Part shown: positions 23,001 through 32,300 of the stretch, piece by piece
Numbering within the stretch: the first letter of the stretch is position 1
Layout of the letters: each line of letters begins with the position of its first letter
Notes under the pieces: model-generated
What the model was told of the DNA's origin: nothing
Databases searched by the model: none
What the model saw: the letters and a program-made list of their open reading frames with translations, nothing else
Program-made: the position numbers and the translations under genes
NCBI GenBank assembly: GCA_004794655.1
Contig: SMMW01000576.1
Location: forward strand, 1,501,501-1,565,500
Origin: Marisa cornuarietis
Taxonomy: Eukaryota > Mollusca > Gastropoda > Architaenioglossa > Ampullariidae
Direction of reading: 5' to 3'
Length of the DNA: 64,000 nucleotides

Positions 23001-25728
23001 AAATTCAAAAAGGCTAACAAGTTTTAAAATAAGTAAAACTTTTTTTTTTGTAAAAACACACTATTGTTTGAAATGTGCTAGAAAGGTTAAAATAATTTTT
23101 ATCTTGGGTCTTTGGCACTCTTTGAACTTGGAAATTTCTAGTGCCCCTCACACTTTTATATTTTAAGTTATTTGTATTAAAGAAAATACCAAGACCTAAG
23201 AAAAATTATTTTACCCTTTCTAGTACAAATGTGTTTTACAATTTTTTTTTACTTATTTTATTTATGCTTAACATTGTCCACTGTCAACAGGTTGATGTAG
23301 CTGGGAGCCTTCAATTCTGGGGCACCTACATTGACACAGCTAGCAGTATTCTGTTGACTTTGACAGTTGGACTGGCTGTTGACTACTCTGCTCACATTGG
23401 ACATACATTCATGACCATATCTGGAAGTCGCGCAGGTATATTCACCTGTTAATGGTTAAAGTTCAATGTGTAAGGGCTTTTTTCTTTAAAGTGTGTTATT
23501 AAGAGCATATCTCAAATAACTTGTTCACTTTAATGTTTAAAATAAAAAAAGAAATTTCAGCATCTTCAGATCTAGCCTAAATTTGAGGTAAAAAGTTTGT
23601 TGCTCTTGTAGTATATTTAAAACAAGATCAGCCTACCAGATGGTATATGTTTGCACACACTCGATGGAAATAGATTAAGTACAGCTGTAGCCTACGTAAT
23701 CTTTATTGTGACAACTTTCTGCTCATTACCTGCTGTAGCCAGTGTGGCCATGCAGAAAACTTTAGCAGCATTAAAAGCTAAGGATGTAGGATATATACAT
23801 GGATGCATGTCCTGGCCTACCACCACAGGGGTTGGTGTACAGGCTGAAATTGCTGCACCCAGCAAAACTAGTTTGTCACTCTAGCTGGAGAGCTTTTTGT
23901 TTTCCACCAGCCTGCTGGTAATCATGAATGATAGCTGCCCCTTAAAGTGCTGTTAAAGGTTTTGTGGGCTTTCAGAGAATATGCTGTTTTCTCCCCAACA
24001 CTGCATCTGTCATCAGTGTCAACGAGCCCACTTGCTAGGCAAGGCTATTAGTCAAGGAGACCTAGGCTGCCACCCAAGCCTGCCTCTATCTCATAGTCTT
24101 TTTGTATTGTTTTAGCACTTACATTAGAACAGCAAAAGCTATTTTCTTATCTTACATTAACATTTTTGTGGTGCAAAATTGTCAACTTGCAAAAGGCATT
24201 GACCAGAAGCTACTGAGAAGAATGTGAAAACTGGAAAAAGACATACTTTGTGCTGTTAATAGACCAGCTGATAAATTTGCTTACATTTACAGAAAGGACT
24301 GTTGCAACTCTGACTAAGATTGGACCAGCTGTTTTTAATGGTGGGTTCAGCACGTTCCTGGCCTTTGTTCTGTTGGCTAACAGTTCCAGCTATGGTTTTG
24401 TTGTTTTCTTCAGGGTAAATGTTATTTTTATTTTGAAAATGCTGCCCTTACATGCATGGTTCACCTTATAGTAAAAGTAAATGTTAAGAAGCTGTGAATA
24501 GGAAAGTTATTTGTTCAGCTGTAAAATAAATTTATGTCTCTGAGAGATATGATCTCTCATATTGAACTGTTTATTACCATTTTAAAAGCAATGTAATATC
24601 TTAATTGTAATTAATGTAAACTTACATGTTGTAACTAAAGCTGTTTTGGACCCCAATCTCCATTTCAGGTATTTTTTACAGTGGTAGTCTTTGGGCTTTT
24701 CCATGGGCTTGCACTGTTACCTGTGATGCTCAGCCTGGTTGGCTCTCCACCGTATCTCTACAAAGATCCTAAACCAAAACTGCAAGAAACGACTGTAATA
24801 TTAGATGGTGCAGCATATAAGAATGACACCTCAGCCTTTCTGCACAACGCCAGACCTCCAAATGAACAGGTGAGGGAGATTCAGTGTCAGTGTTGTTTAC
24901 CTTGAAGGTAGAAGGTAGATTTACATATTAAAAAACTGTCTTGACTGTCTGCTATAAAGGATTCTCTTTGTCATTTACTTATTGCACAGCATTTAAAAAA
25001 AATTTTAATAACATTTTCATGACAATAACAAATTTTTAGTTATTAAAATACTTGATTTTATTGAAGGGGGGAAAATAAGATCCAAAATAAGAACCAATGA
25101 CAACTTATATAACTTATATAACTTAAAGATTGATTTTAAAAGAATAAAACAAGAGTGGCTTAGATTTTAAAAAATTGCTTTTGTGTTTTGTCATTTGTCT
25201 ATTTACTTGGTTAAAAAAAAGTTTAAAAAGTGTGTTATTGGTTCAACAATTGTAATTGGTTAATTTTTAGTCATTTTAATTTTGCTAATATTCAGGAAAT
25301 TCCCTCTTTTCATTTCTGTTCTTTAAAATATTGGTTTAAAAATTCTGGTGTTTGGCATCAAAAATATGATTTCCCATATTTGGCATGCATCCTGGAGTCC
25401 TATGAAATATTTTGCTCAGTTTTCAGTTCATTTTAGTGTGTGAATGACAAGAAGCAGATCACACCACGGACGTGTATAGTACAATGCAATATATACAATA
25501 TATAATCACACTACTGTATAAATACTCATGTTCATTATTTTCACCTGAAATTATGACATCAGAATTGATATAGCAGGAAAAGGGTTCATATTCCATCAGT
25601 ATATTTGTGTGTGTGTGTGTGTGTGTGTAAATTGTTTGTCTTTTTTGTTATTTTATTTTGATTGTCCTGCCCAAAATTTGAATATCTCATAGTGTATCTT
25701 TTTTTTTTAGCATCTCCTATCGGAGTAG
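8029..25728 (+). CDS. Patched domain-containing membrane protein (19 coding exons, 893 aa)
   Basis: Twelve-pass RND/sterol-sensing-domain protein of the PTCHD/patched-related family, probably at the plasma membrane; members are linked to lipid or sterol handling and hedgehog-related roles, but the substrate here is unknown. Exons: 8029-8153, 8467-8716, 9005-9075, 9223-9339, 9781-9898, 11159-11256, 12311-12431, 12653-12776, 13207-13379, 16427-16678, 17676-17853, 18248-18379, 19969-20096, 20549-20731, 21134-21259, 23291-23435, 24293-24414, 24669-24869, 25711-25728. All junctions are AG/GT with matching phase. The start ATG has an in-frame stop 12 bp upstream. TM1 is near residues 46-66. The first transmembrane bundle carries GVGVDDMFV (342-350), and the second carries TVGLAVDYSAHIGH (757-770); both are the glycine/aspartate motifs of this superfamily. 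NGGFSTFLAFVLL lies in exon 17. The last exon adds only HLLSE. Length is normal for the family; the exact orthologue is not resolved. Confidence 0.93.
11904..12152. mobile_element. Small TTAA-type inverted-repeat element
   Basis: Left end ttgaccctcttggttcaa and right end aaccaagagagttaac are inverted copies, the right one keeping TTAA and the left one TTGA. The CCCTCTTGG terminus resembles piggyBac-type non-autonomous elements. The interior (accaagaaacctatacattt, aacttgaactttgc.ataaaaa) matches the element at 57737-58431 in an RPS20 intron. It lies in intron 6 of the Patched-domain gene. Confidence 0.5.
14256..14331 (+). repeat. SINE/LINE-type 3' tail
   Basis: The sequence tttaagcgccttgagtctgg, then ggtgctgtacaaatgttcta and a (ttat)n tail, matches the widespread 3' terminus in which 'gcgctatataaat' is followed by an (att)n repeat. 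It abuts the Rex/L2-like LINE that follows on the other strand. Confidence 0.5.
14790..14880. repeat. SINE core-like segment with (aat)n start
   Basis: Contains aataataataataatgatg, then ttctatagcacctttctcc and caaagtgctttacac. This resembles the 'tatagcgcctttc...caaagcgctttaca' core shared by many animal SINEs. A second copy (ttctatagctctttatcctg ... caaagtgctttacag) is at about 39490-39540. Confidence 0.5.
15197..15470 (-). pseudogene. SLC1 (excitatory amino acid transporter-like) gene fragment
   Basis: Minus-strand frame reads MIYYMTTTLSAVILVLSIHPGDP, then SLDTVLKLLRKCFPDNLMTMCFQ and AATRNVSNGTAM. This matches the SLC1 glutamate-transporter region in which a YYxxTT transmembrane segment and KPG/HPG turn are followed by a D.xLDLIRNMFPxNLxxACF block. 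About two residues of the helix appear deleted (VILVLSI), and the frame stops after VEVNRL. No further SLC1 exons are visible nearby, and it sits inside LINE-derived sequence, so I call it a dead fragment. Family assignment rests on motif recognition. Confidence 0.6.
16909..17465. mobile_element. Foldback (long palindrome) element with TTAA ends
   Basis: The element is almost wholly palindromic: about 265-bp arms meet near 17185. The left arm starts ttaaagaccaacctgaat and the right arm ends with its inverse, attcaggttggtctttaa. Matching inner blocks include ttgcagatatcggtagat and caacattgccaactgtcaac versus its inverse gttgacggctggcaatgttg. Both ends abut TTAA (16909-16912, 17462-17465), the target of piggyBac-type transposases. 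No coding frame. It lies in intron 10 of the Patched-domain gene. Confidence 0.75.
18840..19372 (-). mobile_element. RTE-type LINE remnant (reverse-transcriptase C-terminal part)
   Basis: Minus-strand frames read IRIFKSNVFSVLLYGSECWK, KLEVFQTKCLRRI and FWPNTISNEELREKQ (19290-19120). After a frameshift they read MCRMPPDSIPRTSLRWTRQG and KRNRGKPKETWGEP (19097-18990). This is the well-known end of RTE-class LINE ORFs. It is interrupted by stops and lies in intron 12 of the Patched-domain gene. Confidence 0.85.
19375..19740 (+). pseudogene. hAT transposase remnant (GTF2IRD2/ZBED5-like lineage)
   Basis: Plus-strand frame GKDLLMKVIQYIKKHGLPWG, then LRNVTTDGSPNLTSRNVDLL, matches the 'xxLPWxKxxxVTTDGAPxMTG' block containing a catalytic aspartate of hAT transposases. 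After a frameshift, VVNTVMKIVNLIRTRSHNYW, LLKDIEADHKVVPYHTNV and a WFSLGKMLRF-like end match the following IRSRxLNHRQF ... YHTEVRWLSRGKVL block. Only this internal part remains; no ends or target duplications were found. Confidence 0.75.
21423..22475. mobile_element. Possible TTAA-type non-autonomous element
   Basis: The left edge ttaactcgatctatac and right edge ...ggtaaggaaagagttaa are inverted TTAACTC termini. Subterminal ggttccgaacccttgg (left) and ccatagggtgcgaacc (right) are also inverted partners. Near the right end is a hairpin with 8-bp stem gatcgccc/gggcgatc (22438-22459). No coding frame. It lies in intron 15 of the Patched-domain gene. Terminal similarity is modest. Confidence 0.35.
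23580..24110 (+). other. Unclassified intronic stretch with an open frame
   Basis: A 77-codon plus-strand frame at 23651-23884 lies in intron 16 of the Patched-domain gene. I recognise no family in it, and it cannot join exon 16 to exon 17 in phase without disrupting the conserved junction. It is probably repeat-derived or chance. Confidence 0.2.
25603..25629 (+). repeat. (GT)n microsatellite
   Basis: About 13 tandem tg units in intron 18 of the Patched-domain gene, roughly 80 bp before the last coding exon. Confidence 0.9.
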
Positions 25729-27146
25729 ACTACGTTGTATTCAAGGTAATATGTTCATGAGTTCACGTTAACACGGAATGCATACCTTTATTTTTTTTAT
25801 AATTTATATTTGCAGTCTCCATGGCCAGTCTAACTTATAAGACTTTAAAGGTTTTTTGTTATATCTTCTGTTGCTGTGTATAATGTAACTCTGAACTAAC
25901 ATGATGCCATTTTCTGTGACACTTCCATAGGGGTAGCTGCAGAAGTCTTAAAACATATTTATCAGACTTTTGTAATTTTTTTAATTCTCTTGCTTCTAAC
26001 TGCTTTTGCAGTCATTAAAGCTAACAAAAGTTATCCAAAAATCACTTAAGCTGTAAAGTATGTTTGAGACAAATTTGTACATTAAACTTCAAAATCTTTC
26101 AGGAAGTATCTCCTGTTTAAGACATTTCTTGCATGATCAACATACAACCTTGTCTTGGGTGACCTTATGTACCCTAGGCTTATTCTCCCTTAGAGAAATG
26201 CTGAGAGAATAACAGATATGCTGATGTGAAACAAATGTATCCTAATTTAGCTGTTTTTATTTTTTTAAATTGAAGTCTTGCCACTGCATTGCATGTTGCA
26301 TTTTAGACAGGCAATATAAATTGGGCTATATGTGTCATGAAGCTTTTAAATGATCTGCACAATAGAATGTACATCTGTGTCTCTGATGTACTGATGCACT
26401 TCTCATGCATGCCTTGAATGGTAAAATAATCCAGCCTGTGCAGTTTGTATAGACTGCATGTTAAACAATCCAGAGGTTAAAAAAAGGTAGTTGGTCTTAT
26501 AGCCTAGCTGTTAGAGGATACATCTAAACTTTGGCAGTTTCTTTATCGTTCTCTCAATTGCAAATTTGCCTGATAAAACTTTTTGTTGCTTATCACAGTT
26601 ATTGTGTTTATTTTTTATAGGGGGCTATATGACAGTTAAACTAATTTAATGGCATTTGAGAACATAAATGAACACTGTGCAGGAGAAGGCATGTGTTGCA
26701 AGTTTTTTAATAAGCTACAAAATTCACATTTGTAAACGCTAAGAGTGATATTTTTATTTTATGTTGTTGCAGTGTTTTCTATTTGTGTGTCAGTATTGAT
26801 TCCTATTATTAATGTTAATAGATTTTTCTTACAAACACGATTAATAATACACTATTTGTGAATTTGCTACAGTGAAATTTGCCCTAGACATTCCTGTCAG
26901 TTTGTTATTTGCCTTTACACAGATATAACTGTCTGATAAGTGAAAGTAATGCTAAATGTTGCTGTGCATTGGATTGCATACTTTGTCTTGAGGGTAATTT
27001 TTTATAATCAATGCACCTCAGAAAATTCATTGTCTTGATAGAAAAATTTACTGCTAACAATATGTGTGATTGTGTGAGAGAGAGAGAGAGAAAAAAATGA
27101 GTGAGTGATAGCAAAAAGTAGGGGAAGGGGCAACAGAATGAGGATG
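25729..27146 (+). other. 3' flank / probable 3' UTR of the Patched-domain gene
   Basis: AT-rich sequence with no gene. A possible donor (tcaag|gtaata) lies 17 bp after the stop codon, so the 3' UTR could be spliced. I could not place a confident polyadenylation site. Confidence 0.35.
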
Positions 27147-27689
27147 GGTTCAGGCAGTGGCGTGCGGTGCGATTTTCCACTGGGGACCAGCTAGGGGTCT
27201 GGGGAAGTGCTGTAAATATGTATCTCGTACTACGTAAATAGTAATACAAGCAAGCGATAAACAAATCAGGTTTTATAATAATTTTGATTATAAGATCATG
27301 TTTATGTGAAAATACCAGATAATTTTGTAGATACCATATATATAGGCGTTAAATGACGTTAGAAAGGGGAAATAGTCAAAAACAACCGAAACGATGTAAC
27401 CTGTTAAGTAGGTTAGATTACACGCTATGTAAAAAATAAAAATATCCTCTTTCAGATGCAGTAAACTGTTATTACTATACTAAAGCAATTTCTATCACCT
27501 GCGAGTCTAAAATATCCATATTTCAATATCAGTGTATGATAGTAGAGATTAGGTAAGTGTCGATTGATATGACTTTACACAGATAGATTATATGGATTTG
27601 CTTGGTAATCAATGGATCTTCATGAAAGGCTTGATAGAGAATTCATCATATTTGAAAAAAAAAAATCCCAAAACAAAAACAAAAATCAC

Positions 27690-28525
27690 TTGAGGTTCGA
27701 ACGCAATACCTCTGAAAGAAAAGACACCACGTATAACAGTAACCGGTCGTTTTGACTGGGGTTGTTTCGACTAAGGTCGATACGACTAGAGTCAGTTCGA
27801 CTAACAGTCGTTTCAACTAAGGTCGGTTTGACTAAGTCGTTTCGTCTAACGGTCGAGTCGTCTATAGGACGCATGAAATGCTATAGGACTCGGGCCGCTT
27901 CATGACAGCCTGCCTCCTCTCAACTTTCACTTCAATTTTCGTTATAAGGTGCATCGGGGAGGGGGGTTGTCTTATGTTGTACCCGCCTTACGTATGGTTG
28001 CACCCCTGTGCGGCGCTGCGTGGGTTTCAATTAATTTGTTCATTCTGCAGGGATGTTTATTTGTATGTGTTGTCTTGTCATTATTTTTGGCAGTGTTCGC
28101 CCTTTCTCCTTCTCTCTTACAATTTTCTTTCATCTTTAATAAACGCGTGTTTTTTTTACTGTTCCCATGTGTGCGTGTCAATTTTTAAACTTAGGGATGG
28201 TTGGATGCGTCGCCGGTATCGGGCGTTTGAGTGCTTGTTAAGTCTGTGTGACAATTAGCACTATTTACATGATAGATTGAAATCGTTTATTAACATTCAA
28301 ATCACTTCAGTTTTTTCCATTTCATGCGTCCTATAGCATTTCATGCGTCATATAGATGACTTGAGCGTTAGACAAAATGACTTAGTCGAACCGACCTTAA
28401 TCGAACTGACCCTAGTCGAAACGACCCTAGTCAAAACGACCGTTAGTCGAACTGACCCTAATTGAAACGACCCTTGTCGAATCGACCGGGAACCACGTGT
28501 AACCACTACACTATGGAGACATTGC
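27690..28525 (-). repeat. tRNA-like (SINE head) sequence split by an insertion
   Basis: On the minus strand, ctccatagtgtagtggttac (28521-28502) looks like a tRNA D-arm/A box, and gcgttcgaacctcaag (27703-27688) looks like a T-arm/B box. In the plus strand the two halves are parted by the inverted-repeat element at 27743-28490. Removing that element would bring the boxes to tRNA-like spacing. Glu-type A-box resemblance is from recall. It may be a SINE head rather than a working tRNA gene; it is certainly interrupted now. Confidence 0.45.
27743..28490. mobile_element. Inverted-repeat element with GTCGAA-rich tandem arms
   Basis: The left arm (27743-27889) and right arm (28325-28490) are inverted copies, each built from about seven tandem units of 15-18 bp of the form tagtcgaaacgaccc with variants at one or two positions. 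The inner ends share gcatgaaatgctatagg and its inverse. The core of about 430 bp has no recognised gene. Flanks share accacgt(a/g)taac on both sides, suggesting a target duplication. The element type is unassigned. Confidence 0.65.
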
Positions 28526-29120
28526 TGTTCTGGGTGTGTAAACTAACCTACTTAACAGGTTACATCGTCTCGGTTGTTTTAAGCCATCATTTATCAATCC
28601 TGAGTTAAGTAGGCTCACTGGACACCAAAATGCACTAACTTACTTAGGTTGGAGATTGTGCTTGTGCAACCACGGATTCCTGTCGATCTTTAGTAAAAAC
28701 TTCGAACGTAATTTGGCACACGGGACAAGCTGGCGCTAACACAGGCACTGATGTGGTGAGGGGAAGCGTAGCGAGCCACCTAGTCCCGAGACCACGTGAT
28801 CTACTCTATTCAACAGCAGGCGGAACGCGGTAGCGACTGCTAAGGTTAGTTCCCCGAGTGCAGCAGGCTTTTGATGGCACTTTGGTTTGAAGAGAGGCAA
28901 GATGCATTTTTCACCGACGCTTTTCAATATTTCTAAAACCCATTATTTTAAAGTATTGTCAAATAAAAAAAAACTGTTTACTTGAGACTCTTAAGGGACT
29001 AGCCTAGTCCCCCGTGTCCACGGACAGCACGCCACTGGGTTTAGGTGTGCAGATGCTCATCCATTTTTCATTTTTGTACAACATGCTATTTTAAACTTGT
29101 GCAGCTGCAGTTTGGCAGCA

Positions 29121-29308
29121 TGGAACATCATCAGGTCCAGAAAAAGTATGCTGAGGCCACACTCTCAGATTGCTTTATCATGCTTTTTGTGGATTCATAT
29201 GGTTCACCTCATCTACTGCAGGCAGTTCTTGATGGCAAGATGAAAACAAAAGCATTTTTCGTAAATGTGGAATCTCCAGTCCTCATCACAACACCTGATG
29301 CCTTGTGA
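29121..29308 (+). other. Unidentified open frame (62 codons)
   Basis: The frame starts MEHHQVQKKYAEATLSDCF and stays open upstream to a splice-acceptor-like ttgtgcag at 29097-29104, ending taa-free until 29306-29308 (tga). It could be an alternative 3' exon of the Patched-domain gene, an exon of an unseen gene, or repeat debris. No family recognised. Confidence 0.2.
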
Positions 29309-32300
29309 ACAATAATAATGAAAAACCTGGATTGGGACACCTGAGCCATAAACATTTTACGTGTTTCTTCAAGTAAAGTTCTCCACAGCCACCTTTAATT
29401 TTCCAAGAGCTGATGACCAAATAACTGAATTAAGATCCATCCCTCTTGTACTGCTTTTTAATGATTATTATTCTAATTATATTATATTAATATTATTATA
29501 ATTATATTAATATTTAAATCAAGGACTTGGCGAAATTAACTAGTCAATACTTATATTTTACTTTTTGAATCTCTCATGGACATCAAAATTTTCAGTTTAA
29601 GGACCAAATGTATGACTGTTTTAAAGATGCTTCAACATCTGTAGTTTACAACAGATGGAGAATAATACAGAAAGCTAATGGAAAGTAGAGCATATCAACT
29701 GAATAAGAAAAAGGCTGCTATTGCAACATTAAGATGATTTTACTGTTTTGAAGTCTCTTTCTTACTGAACTATTAAAATTTAGCTTTAAATCATTTGCAA
29801 AAAAAAAAAAAAATGTTTAAAACAACTTCAACATCCATTTGTGATATGCAGATTTTCTTGTTTGCTTCTAGACAATCTAGAAATGTAATATAGCCGGATT
29901 GATCTGTTTTACTTGGCTGAACAGACTACGTGGCACTATAAATTCTGTAACCAGTCAGCCTATTTCTCTTTCTTATTCCAGGAGAGAGGATGGAATTTCT
30001 GGCTCACACTCATTGGGAGTGCTGTTTAATAAAGTACCTCACATTGTATTCTTTTTTTCTCATCTACTACTCACATGCACTTAGCTGACCTTGGAGTCCA
30101 GAAAAGATCCTGATTTTATTTTCATTCTTAAAGTGTGTTTTCTACAGTGCATCATTCAGTTTCAAATCAGATAGCATCTTTGTCTCATCTGATTAATTCA
30201 CAACTATCTGGATTTAAATGTAGACTGTACATCTTAAGTTCATTCACTCAAAATGTGATCTATTTGTTTAGACTGAGACAAAAGAATGACATCATGCATC
30301 CTTGTAAACACAAAGAGGTATGGAAATTCAAAAAAATAAGTTTATTTATAGTATATTTATTTACAAAATAAGAACCACTTCCTAACCCTATGATATTTTA
30401 ACACTAGCCTAGTCCTGCCTCACCTAACGCTAGTCTATCGCCTATCTTCTACGTCAACATAACATTTAAGCACGAGCACCAGCAGCCCTTTCAGCAATGA
30501 TGCAATCCATGATCCAACATGGCTTGTTAATGAATGTGATTGTGTGAATAAAAGGTGAATAGAGTTGTTTGGCAGTAGAACTGTTTGGTCGCCAGGTTTA
30601 AATTATGCTTGAAAGGGAAACCTTACTGCAACTTTGTAAAGAAAGAATTCAGCTTTGCTGTCAAAAAGCGTCTTATTAGATTTTATTCTCTGTAGACTTT
30701 AAAAAGTACATAAACATTAAAATACAAACTATTTTGGGTACCTGTAATAATATATTTTGCAGTCAGCTTTACTCAGTATTTTAAACTGAATTTACATGCC
30801 TGTGCTTATTAGTAATATAATTTATATGCAAATTCATTTTTGTACATATGTATTTCTGATATGTAAACAAATGTATCAGTTATCAAGATTTATTTTGCGA
30901 TTTTGCTTATGTTATATTTATGTTGATGTATAAATCTTGTTTTCACATATATATGGTTATAGAAAAGAATTATGTGAAGTATAAAGTAATATAAATATGT
31001 TGGAGTGGATTTGGTCTGGTTTGCTTGACATTGTAAAATGTATACTCATATTAAAATATATAGTCTCATGTTATTTGTGCATTCAACCTCTCCTAGACCC
31101 CTCTTTTGCAAAACTTCTGCAGTCTAATATGACAACCATCTAGACTTTTACTTAAAAGGACAAAAGTTGCCAGTGATAGTAATATTTGATCATTGTAACT
31201 TGCGGAGTATCGAAATCCCAATGGTGTACTCTTTCATTAATACTCTCTGGCCTGTTTGCTGTAGGTTATCAATGGCAAACCCCTTCCCAACTTTGGTGCC
31301 CTGGTTATTTTCTTTTACATTGTCTCCATTAATTAAAGTGTAACTAAATTTAAAAGATTGTTTTGCATAATTGTACATATTTTTACATGCAGTGCAAATT
31401 TTGCACAATTTACATTTCAAATATTTGAACAACTACAAAAGGATGTACTCACATTGGCCATGATGAAATGTTAGTACAGATTTTAAGGACCCTTACTTAC
31501 AGTAATTTCCTGACTACTTTTTTTTTTACATTAGCAATAATAAATGTACCAGAAGAAATTTACTGATGGATGCCTTTAGTTTGCCTTTTCTTATATGAAA
31601 ATTATAGAATATTTTTTTAAAACAGCAAGTAAGAGGTTTCAGCAACATGTCAGATCCATTCTTAGCAAAGCCTTGTCTAAAACCCCTAAGGATCCAAGAC
31701 AGTTCATGTCCCAATGTATGTTGAGAGCTTTTTCTTGTCACATCTCAACCCTTAAAATCTCATCTGCATATAAATTCCCTTACATAAGACACAAGATTTC
31801 TGAGGGAGATGACTACACCATGGAACATAAGTGTGCATGCAGTAGATGCAGATACCCACTCTACTTTTAATCTGAGCTGCTTATGAATCTCTTAAGTTTC
31901 CTTCCCTTCCCCCCACTCTAAACTCCTCCAGATGTGAATCGTCTGCAAATATGTGGAATTGGCTAGCAAAATGGCTAATGACACAAGCAGACAGGCAGCT
32001 AACGGGACCAAGAATGTGTCCCTAAGGTGCCCCATGCTTTGAAAACTTGACATACTGGATCTGGGCTATTAACTGCATAATTCTGACCACAATCACAATA
32101 AAGTGACAAAAAGGTTGCAAGATAACAGTGGTCATGATCCCTGCCCAGTGTGTCAATGCCAACAATAGAAAACTGATTTTCACAATAAACTCATCATAGT
32201 TTGAAACAAGTAAACCAATAAAAGTGGACAACTTATTCCTTTAAGACATCTTTTAGGTATGCACTCACACAAACACCCAGATTCTTATTATTACAATACT

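Larger units (their letters stand above)
27155..29037. mobile_element. hAT-like element with cagtggcgtgc termini
   Basis: The left end cagtggcgtgc (27155-27165) is exactly inverted at the right end as gcacgccactg (29027-29037). Flanking octamers ggttcagg (27147-27154) and ggtttagg (29038-29045) agree at 7 of 8 positions, fitting an aged hAT 8-bp target duplication. There is no transposase frame. A second pair of inverted 34-bp sequences lies inside (27387-27421 and 28545-28578), together with the nested element at 27743-28490. Confidence 0.7.

Noticed and set aside
28736..28927. Minus-strand 63-codon frame
   Set aside because: Inside the hAT-like element; no transposase motif.
31526..31870. 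Overlapping frames on both strands in the intergenic stretch
   Set aside because: No splice structure or recognisable protein; probably chance or old repeat.
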